From contig JBNGIQ010006956.1 in NCBI GenBank assembly GCA_049999765.1, forward strand, positions 1 to 20,465: DNA of 20,465 bases, in the 5' to 3' direction. Both the position numbers and the translations under genes were made by a program. Under the pieces are notes generated by a model. That model was not told the origin of the DNA. It saw nothing but the letters and a program-made list of their open reading frames with translations, and ran no database searches. This document shows positions 8,377 through 14,983 of this stretch, piece after piece. The stretch's first letter is position 1. Each line of letters opens with the position of its first letter. Source of the DNA: Phaeoceros laevis (Eukaryota; Anthocerotophyta; Anthocerotopsida; Notothyladales).

Positions 8377-8385
8377 AAGTGGGAG
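8377..8385 (+). promoter_or_regulatory. Polypurine tract of element A
   Basis: AAGTGGGAG lies immediately before the 3' LTR, where the plus-strand DNA primer is expected. It is short and has one pyrimidine, so the assignment rests mainly on position. Confidence 0.6.
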
Positions 8386-8639
8386 TAGTGAATTACCTAC
8401 CTGCTTAGGTCATGGTAATAATAGGCAGATTACTTAGAATATATTAATTAGTTTAATACGAAACGGTATACACCATTTCGTATAGGTGTAGCGTTTAAGT
8501 AACGGTACGACTGTTGACGGTTAGTTTCACGGGTGCGTGAAACGCCACACACACTCACGGCCTCAAGTGGCCACACGGTCATCGCGACCATAATCTTAAT
8601 TCTTCTCTTGTTGCAAATACGATCCTACCTAGATCTGTA
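8386..8639 (+). repeat. 3' LTR of element A
   Basis: 254 bp, identical to 2080-2333 except C at 8426 for T at 2120. Same terminal TAGTG…CTGTA and same internal inverted repeats. It is followed by TTGTG (8640-8644), the right target-site copy. Confidence 0.93.
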
Positions 8640-8644
8640 TTGTG
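8640..8644. repeat. Right target-site duplication of element A
   Basis: TTGTG, the partner of TTTTG at 2075-2079, with one mismatch at the third base. It lies inside the gag-protease junction of element B. Confidence 0.75.
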
Positions 8645-9704
8645 AAGAGGAGACCATGCATACGGTGAGTATGGCCCCTGTACTCTTCTTTGAGGATACA
8701 TGGGCAGATGGAGGAGCCTCTCTCTTTGGTTCGCCATTTTTTTTCTTGCGGCATTCAGATTCCACATGGCCAGGAATCCGACACCAAGTGCACGGGCCTC
8801 TCTTTGGAATGGTTGACTTCGGGGCTGGCCACGAAGATGCACGAGGGGCACCGGGCTTATAAGGTGGGCGAGGGCCACCTGGAGCACGCCGTCCTCGACC
8901 TCAAGAGACAAACATGGCTCTGGTTGCATTGCTTGAAGAAGAGCGGCCACTGAGGTGAGCAGCCTCCTTGTTGAGCAATGCTCCAATAACATCTGATAGT
9001 GTGATTGGAGAGGGTGCGCCTGTAGCTATTGCTGCTTGAGCAGTGGAGATGTTCTGATTTTGAGTGCTCACAAAGGCTCTGAATTTCTCTGGAAGTGACA
9101 TTAGAAGAGCCACTGCAGCTTGGAGTTCGGAGACAGTTGTGGCAGCAGTAATTAGTTTTGTGCGAAGCATTCTAAAGCGGCTGACATGGTTCTCAATTGT
9201 ATCTCCATCTCGCCTTCTGCAATTGTAGAAGTCGCGTGTGGCATGTACAAGTGATGTCACGCTCTTCTTCTGATGGACTTGGCAGAGAGAATCCCAGATT
9301 TCCTTGGAGCTATCTGCCTCTCGAGCATGAGACATCATGCTCAAGTCTAGTGATGACTGAATAACATTCTGGGCATGCAGATCTTTCAATTTCCAAGCTT
9401 GTTTTTCAGCCGCAGTTATAGCTGTCGCAGGTCTTGGAATTGTCCCTATGACGTAGTCCCAGATTTCCAGTCCTTGAAGAATGGCACGCACACGGATCAT
9501 CCAGATATCAGAGTGCTGACCATTGAAACGGTCTCTATCCTTGAAGTCATACTTAAAGTTATTGACAGTGACATTTGCAGGTGGATTTGCCATAGCCGGA
9601 ACAAATGTGTATTGGCTAAACTGAGTTTGACTTAGATCAAACAGGTGCTCAAGGAAGAAGGAGGAAGAGCTATGTGAGCTATATGAGGACCTAGGTGTGG
9701 ACAC
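8640..9704 (-). pseudogene. gag: gag of copia element B
   Basis: The frame runs from about 9704 (no ATG at this point; it stays open upstream to about 9828) to the insertion site. After a Ser-rich segment comes the core: NNFKYDFKDRDRFNG, then SDIWMIRVRAILQGLEIWDY, QSSLDLSMMSHAREAD, RDFYN and ELQAAVALLMSLPEKF, all matching the gag core of A. A TGA at 8901-8903 interrupts it after RAMFVS. The same frame goes on to a zinc knuckle, C-TW-C-RIPG-H-VESE-C (plus 8751-8792), equivalent to CNWCLIPGHWESEC in A. It then reaches LTVCMVSSSQ at the junction where A inserted. The true N-terminus may lie in another frame (10110-9844). Confidence 0.9.
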
Positions 9705-9799
9705 AGTGCTGTTAGGAGAGGAATCTAAACGTGAAGTAGTGGGCTCAACAAGGACTACACCTGAGGCTAATGTATGTGTGTATGTGTGTATATATTTGA

Positions 9800-9836
9800 G
9801 GAGGTTAACGGTCCCTCTCAGGGACCGTTAACCTCC
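9800..9836. repeat. Perfect 17-bp inverted repeat with 3-nt loop
   Basis: GGAGGTTAACGGTCCCT, loop ctc, then the exact reverse complement. It lies between the two frames that look like the N-terminal and main parts of B gag, beside a TG-rich run (9769-9792). A short foldback insertion or an RNA stem in the B leader are both possible. No equivalent was seen at the matching place in A. Confidence 0.9.
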
Positions 9837-9843
9837 AATGTGT

Positions 9844-10110
9844 CTACAGTACTTGTAGGACTTGCTGGAGGATCTGGAAGGCATAGACTTCTGGATCGTC
9901 AAAGGGATTTTCTGGAAAGACGGGAAGTAGTGACACTTCAGATGTCTCTTCAAATCCGGGAAGTGATGACGCTTCAGGTGTCTCTTCAGATCCGGGCCTC
10001 ACTGGTGACGTTTCAGACCTCGACCTTGCAGGTGTCGCTTCACGTCTGGCAGGAATCCGGCAAGGTGGAGTCCCTGCTGGGCTTGGATCCCAAGGTTCCG
10101 ACATATTCAA
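9844..10110 (-). pseudogene. Possible N-terminal part of B gag, overlapping the end of ORF1
   Basis: 88-codon minus frame that starts inside the last 70 bases of ORF1 with MNMSEPWDPSPAGTP and continues as an acidic Pro/Ser/Glu-rich sequence. In A and C the gag also begins soon after ORF1 with a low-complexity N-terminus. The frame ends just before the hairpin and TG-rich segment, beyond which the gag frame proper (…PTTSRLDSSPNSTVSTPRSS) is open. The likely reading is that gag started here and a small insertion put it out of frame. Composition is repetitive, so confidence is limited. Confidence 0.35.
9921..9992. repeat. 36-bp tandem repeat, two clear units and a degenerate third
   Basis: Units at 9921-9956 and 9957-9992 each start cgggaagt and end ctcttca(a/g)atc, with a few substitutions. 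A more degenerate continuation (gtgacgtttcag…gcaggtgtcgcttcacgtc) runs to about 10050. On minus it encodes repeated PGSEETPEASS/PGFEETSEVSL peptides in the putative gag N-terminus. The 36-bp period keeps the frame. Confidence 0.8.
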
Positions 10111-10738
10111 ACACCATCTTTTTGGATTTTGCCTCGAGTGACATGTGTGTCAGGAGGGCAGCAACTTCCTTTGTTCTGCCTTCAGGAAGTTTTTCTGGCA
10201 ATTCTTGAGGAAAATTAGGCAGAATTTGTTGAAGATTGATGAATGTGCGTCTTCCTGCAAGAACAACAGTTTCTGACTTCTCGTCTTGCGAAGTTGGTGC
10301 TTGATCCAGGTGTGAAGGCTTCGTGAGCGCCCCCAGATGCAGCAAGGTGCTGAAGTCTTTTGTCAAGTGGTTGATCCGAATGTTAATGTCCTCAATTTGG
10401 TCACGTAGGCGCTCTTCTTGAACCTCACGCATGCGTCGGAAGTCACATAATGTTGCGTGTGCGTATCGGCGCTCTTCAGCCAGCAAATTCAGGACACTTC
10501 TCAGAGACAACGCAAACTGAATAGGTGCGCATCCAGGTACGCTCGCAGATGCCAGTGGACGTGAATGTCCATTTCTTCCACAGTTGTTGCAAGAGTTCCT
10601 GACTTGGTGAGCGCAGGCAGGTATGTTTTGCAGTGGTAGATTGGAAAAGAACGACTGCTGATCTGCGCTGCTCCTAAAGGAAGATGCTACTTGCTTGTGT
10701 GGATTGTGAGTGCGCCTAGAGCGACCATTGCGAGGCAT
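10040..10738 (-). CDS. ORF1 of element B: coiled-coil protein upstream of gag
   Basis: Intact 232-codon frame starting MPRNGRSRRT. It has a basic Ser-rich N-terminus and Cys/His residues C50-X2-C53-X4-H58 with C70 nearby (SCNNCGRNGHSR), which could form a small zinc site. A long charged helix follows at about 87-135 (AEERRYAHATLCDFRRMREV, then RLRDQIEDINIRINHLTKDF), probably a coiled coil, and a less ordered C-terminal third. It corresponds to ORF1 of A by position, start and the RDQ(L/I)xD coil. It remains open although ORF0 and gag of the same copy are broken. Function unknown; RNA or capsid association is an inference from coil and basic residues. Confidence 0.68.
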   Translation of the reverse strand: MPRNGRSRRTHNPHKQVASSFRSSADQQSFFSNLPLQNIPACAHQVRNSCNNCGRNGHSRPLASASVPGCAPIQFALSLRSVLNLLAEERRYAHATLCDFRRMREVQEERLRDQIEDINIRINHLTKDFSTLLHLGALTKPSHLDQAPTSQDEKSETVVLAGRRTFINLQQILPNFPQELPEKLPEGRTKEVAALLTHMSLEAKSKKMVFEYVGTLGSKPSRDSTLPDSCQT

Positions 10739-10971
10739 TGTTCAAAATGAGAGTCTAATCGTTGACATTCCTTATGCAAGATTGTAGACTGACAGTTGTG
10801 TGCAGGAGCTCCAGGCTATCTACACCTGTATCCCAATGTGTGACGAGACGCTGGGATATGTGTGTAGATGACCTAGTGCTCCTACTCTGGCTTCTTTTCT
10901 ACTGTGGATTGAGTCTTAGACACCTGTGGACTGCTCGTAGATTGTGTAAGTGGTGCGCGTGTCTGACTGTG

Positions 10972-11040
10972 TTGTACTGCGCTGTGCAGGGCAAAAGCAA
11001 GGTCAGGGCGCGTGATATTTGCAAGAAATTGCAATCTACC
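10972..11040 (-). pseudogene. Copia RT C-terminal shard inside the B leader
   Basis: On minus, 23 codons read GRLQFLANITRPDLAFAL followed by HSAVQ. This matches the conserved copia pol segment after the RT palm (pattern GxLxYLxxxTRPDLxxxV). In A the equivalent is SSLIYCRNCTRPDLSHSV. It sits between ORF0 and ORF1 of B, where pol sequence does not belong, and the flanking codons show no further pol likeness. A template-switch or filler insertion is the probable origin. Chance is possible but unlikely given the run NITRPDLAFAL. Confidence 0.6.
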
Positions 11041-11101
11041 AGACTGCGTACAAGGATCCATCAGGATGGTTCAATTCTTCCTGGCAACAGGCGTGCAGGC
11101 A

Positions 11102-11282
11102 CTATGAGTAATAGTGATTGACGGCCTCCGCCAAGAAAGTTTCCGCCATGTTCCCAAATTTTTGTGAGTGCAACTCTGAGTGCTGTGATCGCTGCTCTAA
11201 AGTGCTCATGCGACAAACTTCTGATGCAGCACTCTGATTTGCAGACTTCACACGCGCTAGATGGAGACTTGGCGGAATCCAT
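11102..11282 (-). pseudogene. ORF0 of element B, one-base frameshift
   Basis: The ATG lies six bases after the primer-binding site on minus. The first frame gives MDSAKSPSSACEVC, then CCIRSLSHEHFRAAITALRV. The last 15 codons, MAETFLAEAVNHYYS plus TAG, are in another frame. Total length 181 bases, one more than a whole number of codons; the extra base lies in or near aaaaatttggg. A's ORF0 shows MDAVAPSDHCEFC, CIWSFSHAKFR and MADALLAETVWHYYQ at the same places. Shared start, CxxC, SH..FR and the C-terminal LAE-V-HYY motif mark true homology. Confidence 0.8.
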
Positions 11283-11288
11283 AGCCAG

Positions 11289-11300
11289 GCTCTGATACCA
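11289..11300 (-). promoter_or_regulatory. Primer-binding site of element B, initiator tRNA-Met
   Basis: Minus reads TGGTATCAGAGC, followed by CTGG. The 12 bases match the plant-type initiator tRNA-Met 3' end exactly, as in A. It fixes the 3' edge of the B LTR at 11301. Confidence 0.9.
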
Positions 11301-11558
11301 TAGCGTAGGATCGACAGATAGCACGTAGCGTAGGAAAAAAGCATGAATAGATTAGCACTTGTGATGTGCGTGAGGACCTTTTAAGGTCGTGTCGTGTGAA
11401 AGTGTACGATGGTTGACGGTTCGTTAGGGCACCGTTCGTGCCCGTCCATATCCACGTACTTATGTATAACCTAAACTACTTTAACGCCGTGAAGCAGACT
11501 AGCGATAGGGTATCTGTCGTGTGCAGGTATGTAGTGCTGCCTCACATCTGTAATTCTA
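11301..11558 (-). repeat. 5' LTR of element B (outer edge approximate)
   Basis: The inner edge is set by the primer-binding site: minus ends GATCCTACGCTA, comparable to CGATCCTACCTAGATCTGTA in A. The outer edge at 11558 is inferred, because minus there reads TAGAATTACAGATG, resembling the A LTR start TAGTGAATTACC. The resulting 258 bp is close to A's 254 bp. An alternative start is TGTGATCTGG at 11609, the end of the 96-bp direct repeat (309 bp). Internal features: a direct repeat tagcgtagga at 11301-11310 and 11326-11335, and the palindrome gaccttttaaggtc. No 3' LTR partner was found in the window. Confidence 0.6.
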
Positions 11559-11609
11559 GCTAAAGCCTAAACACTGAAACCTTAGCTGAGAACAACATGC
11601 CAGATCACA
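11514..11609. repeat. 96-bp direct repeat, copy 1
   Basis: It starts ctgtcgtgtgcaggtatgta and ends aacatgccagatcaca. It differs from copy 2 (12204-12299) at four positions. It covers the outer end of the B LTR and adjacent sequence. Confidence 0.92.
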
Positions 11610-12203
11610 ATGCACATACTTGGTGACCAGAAAAAGATAACTCAGGCAAAAAGAAATGAGCTCAAGCATTTCATATGGTAGCTCTGTTGAGTGTTGAAAA
11701 CATGAAAAGGAGCATAATGAACCTATGAACAGGTGAGTCTAACAAATTGCCAGGCAGGAATCAGCAAAAGCTTCAGAAAACGATGCGAACTTGCATAAAT
11801 TTGAGAGATACAACTGCACGCGCGAGGCCCATCACTTGCCTAAGGTGTGGAACTTGCTAAGACTGTGGAATACAAAGTGACGATGACCTTTAAGCTCATG
11901 TCTACTCTCTCTCCTAAGCAACCGTCGCCGCCAACGCACGGAAGCGCCGCATAAGCTGGAAGTAATAAAGAACTTGGCAACGGCCTGTCCCTAACGGGAT
12001 ACATTAAGCCACAACCGTTACAAATCCTAACAGCGGGAACACAGCAGGTGATCCTGCTGTGGACTGAATCTCGATAACTAATCACGACTTAACGTTATGA
12101 AAAGAAGCCGTGGCAACCAAAAAGCATCATGGCTAAAACAAGCATGCCTGCTACATACCTAGCAGCCACCTGCTGAACGATGCCCATTTACAAGACCTGA
12201 CAG
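11610..12203. other. Non-coding spacer between the 96-bp repeats
   Basis: No convincing ORF, RNA gene or transposon motif seen on either strand. A minus frame at 12085-11840 has no recognisable motif. Confidence 0.5.
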
Positions 12204-12299
12204 CTGTCGTGCGCAGGTATGTAGTGCTGCCTCACATTTGTAATTCTAGCTGAAGCCTGAACACTGAAACCTTAGCTGAGAACAACATGCCAGATCACA
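12204..12299. repeat. 96-bp direct repeat, copy 2
   Basis: Same orientation as copy 1 at a distance of 690 bp, 92 of 96 bases identical. Sequence on both sides diverges abruptly. No primer-binding site or gag follows this copy. Confidence 0.92.
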
Positions 12300-13246
12300 T
12301 CATCGAAGTCTCAGGAGATATTGCGTAGGCTATTCGGACAGGGACTGCATCACCAGGGCTCATGCAAGCAATCACGCGAGCTCTCCTGTCTGCTCGTGGG
12401 ATCCCAGAGGCTGACCACACCTCCTTAGAGGGTCTCCAGTTTAGCATTACACGTCATAGTTAGAGCATTAGGCTTGCTACTTAGGTGGCGGCAGTCCCAT
12501 AACTTCAGCTGACCACAGAATAGGGGCCACATGGTGTCGTCTTGATAAGTACTATAGCTAGCCTGTGCAGTCAGGTCATTTTGAAAAGTTCTCTTGTTTA
12601 AAAGCGTCAGCTGAAGGAGAAGGCTGATGACGGTAAGCTCGGTTGATAAGATGAGCAAAAGCACCAAACAAGAGACATGCTCTTTTTTGTTTTTTCGACA
12701 TTCAGGTGGAGATCAGCTGTTTTTCTGGCAGATCTCTTTATACAAGCAGGTCGTTTCACCTGGCCTTCTAGGGCATATCCAGGGAATATAATGTAAATTC
12801 TCTCTTTCACCCACACTACAAACCGAACAATACTCCACGAATAGTTGGGAGCAGGCACCTACAGCCGCCTCACCTCGTACTTACGGGACTATCAAATGTC
12901 TTTTAAGATGGATTCTCCAGGCATCCTCCTGGTAAAAGGCCGTGAGTATCGGCAGGACCGGGTCCGACGGGGTATCCAGTCCAGGTTTCTGTTAAGATGT
13001 CCCGACCCGCGCAACCCCATAACCTGCGTTAGGTATCCGTCTACACACAAACGCCCTAACAAAAACAGGCAGGATAACGCATAAACACCGCCGCTGCCGT
13101 ACAGTGGCATATATTCCACCCTAACCAGGTGTCCACACTTGTGCCTCCAATCTTGGGCAGCCGCCAAGATACACTGGAAACCGGGGTAGAACCATGCTCA
13201 TAACTCAGCGAATAAAAGTCTGTCTCATGCTGGCAAAGCAACAATC
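12300..13246. other. Non-coding region, possibly holding the LINE 5' UTR
   Basis: A plus frame from 12300 to about 12466 reads like coding sequence with one stop (GLMQAITRALLSARGIPEAD) but matches no family I know. The remaining frames look like noise. The untranslated 5' end of the LINE must lie somewhere before 13247; no boundary or target duplication could be found. Confidence 0.4.
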
Positions 13247-14751
13247 ATGCCCCCTACGAAGAGACTCAAACAGACCCCTCCGACTAGGGTAAACCCAGCC
13301 CGAGAGACCAGACTCTCCAGGAAAGCTGTTTACACAGATAGCCAGTCTGCGCTCTCCCTGGATGATCCAATTTGCACGACGGAGGCAACAATACCACAAC
13401 CAGTTGAGCATACCACGGAGAGACCACTCCCGGTACCACCCACGGGCCCGGTAGAGGTAGAGCCACTCATAATCAGAGAACACCAGCATTACAAGAAGGC
13501 TAGAGAACGCTCCCTCCAAGCGCTGATGGCAACGGCTCCTAAGGCGACTTTGCCCGCCACTTCTTCGGAAGCAACAGCTGAGGTGCATCTGCAAATCCAT
13601 CTTCAACTTCAGGCAGAGGTGTTGCATCAAGCAACGCAAATCAGCCAAATGCAGGAGGACATCCGTATCCTCTGGGAACAAGGTAACCGACTCCCTCCTG
13701 CTCTCTCCTCTCGGATTGCAAATAGGATACCGGCCTCCCGTTTTTGCTTCGCGCAATTCACTGCCAACAGCTCACAATCGGCTTGGTTTTTTCTGAAATC
13801 CAGCAAGACTGCCCAAACAAGCAGAAGTTCCCTCCCGCCAACAGATCTCCAAGCAGGCTACGGAAATCCAAGAGCTTACGGCCATGCAAGAACGGATCCA
13901 ACAGAGGCTCGCAGTAGTCTGTGCAACTGCGGGAAACCACCAACAGCCAGGGAGTTGTTCCCTCCATCCAGGACATATCACAGCCAGGGACCCCACAACC
14001 CTCTGACTCATTGGAACAGATCCTCATTTACTTCTATGCTCCACGGGTCCCAAGGTGGGATAAGTCGAGCACCCGATGGCAGCTATGGGAGTCCAGCAGC
14101 CCAAAGGACACCAGGAAGGCAAGATCACTTGCTGACATGGAAAAATGAGGAGAGCACATCATACACATTGTAGGCAGGAGCAGGGGTAGAGGATCCTTTC
14201 TCTTCTCAATGGCAAGCCAGTCAGGGACAGAAAACCAGCCAGCCCGTCTGAAACAGGGAGTGTCGTCACCTGTTTCCTCTTTTATCACAGGAGCAGCCGC
14301 TCAGCCCCCAGTAGCAATGACTCCGGAATCACAGCACAAAGAACCGACTGAAAGAGAGACACAACAAGATCCGTTGCAGGCTGGACAAATTCCTCCGTCA
14401 AGACTGGAAGGCGGCATCGCTATGCATCTCGGAGACATTGATCTATCATCCCAGCTCAATATAAGTATTTCGGGGGTCCCGGAATGTGAAGACGAGGATG
14501 ACGATCACTCTTTCATTTCCAACAAGGTCTCTATGTGGTTTTGGAAACACTTCCAGATACCAAGGAGTTCTTTCCTGCAAATATGTAGAGTGCCTTATTA
14601 TCGGCAGGCGTGCACGCCCGACCAGAGAGACTCACTTTTCTGCTCCCCAATGGTCAGACCCAGATTGCTGATTCTGAAATGCCGAAGCATGAAGGATAAG
14701 GCCCATATACTCAGGCTCACACCAATCATGGAGAAAAAAGCCCAAGGCTAG
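13247..14751 (+). pseudogene. LINE ORF1 (RNA-binding protein), frameshifted
   Basis: In L1-like elements ORF1p is a trimeric RNA-binding chaperone. The first frame (13247-14173, ATG) starts MPPTKRLKQTPPTR with a basic Pro/Thr-rich N-terminus. It then has a helix-forming stretch (EVHLQIHLQLQAEVLHQATQ, then ISQMQEDIRIL). From about 13803 to 13920 the coil continues in another frame (RQQISKQATEIQELTAMQER), so a frameshift lies between. The last frame (14209-14751) has the RRM-like core ISISGVPECEDEDDD (from 14461), then WFWKHFQI, YYRQ and PRLLILKCRSMKDKAHIL. This matches the GVPE…R…RP…V(K)F pattern of L1 ORF1p. The ATG at 14209 is a reopening point, not a natural start. Confidence 0.75.
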
Positions 14752-14783
14752 AAAATTGGCCTGCTGCCCAGATCGGCAAACAC

Positions 14784-14803
14784 TCATTCATTCATTCATT
14801 CAA
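14784..14803. repeat. (ATTC)5 microsatellite
   Basis: Five ATTC units in the spacer between ORF1 and ORF2 of the LINE. Confidence 0.85.
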
Positions 14804-14983
14804 GGTTGGAAAATTCGAAGTCATGAGTCCACCAGCGGGACCACTCTGAACAATGGCTCAATCAGAGCTACCCAGGACTACAATGCATCGCCAGTAGCAT
14901 CTCAGTATCGAGTCCTAGGTAACCCAGTTGGGGACGGGGACTCTGACACCCCAAACTCTCAGAGTCCCTCTTTTTGACGGAGG

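Larger units (their letters stand above)
2080..8639 (+). mobile_element. Full-length Ty1/copia LTR retrotransposon (element A)
   Basis: Complete 6560-bp element in this order: 254-bp LTR, tRNA-iMet primer-binding site, ORF0, ORF1, gag-pol, about 0.6 kb holding an antisense ORF, polypurine tract, 254-bp LTR. Domain order protease-integrase-RT-RNase H defines Ty1/copia (Pseudoviridae type). The LTRs differ at one base (2120 T versus 8426 C), the three sense ORFs are intact, and target duplications are nearly perfect, so insertion was recent and the copy may be coding-competent. It sits in the opposite orientation inside the older copia element B. The two extra ORFs before gag and the antisense ORF are not part of the standard copia layout. 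Confidence 0.95.
8640..11558 (-). mobile_element. 5' half of an older copia element (element B), disrupted by A
   Basis: On minus, from high to low coordinates: LTR (11558-11301), primer-binding site, frameshifted ORF0, ORF1, gag with zinc knuckle, then the insertion point of A. The protease continues at 2079-1748. Same gene order as A, but proteins are clearly diverged, for example gag KYDFKDRDRFNG against KIDFKEKDRFSG. Damage includes a one-base ORF0 frameshift, a TGA in gag at 8901-8903, a TAG in protease, a hairpin and TG-rich segment near the gag start, and loss of everything after protease. It was therefore already inactive, or became so, around the time A landed. Confidence 0.88.

Noticed and set aside
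8579-8992. 137-codon minus ORF
   Set aside because: Out-of-frame reading of B gag continuing into the 3' LTR of A; the true frame shows the zinc knuckle.
12425-12667. 80-codon minus ORF containing YQDDTMWPLF
   Set aside because: The QDD resembles an RT catalytic motif at first sight, but no flanking RT motifs are present.
13205-13756. 183-codon minus ORF opposite the LINE ORF1
   Set aside because: Antisense shadow: the plus strand carries the coiled-coil start of ORF1, and the minus product shows no motif.
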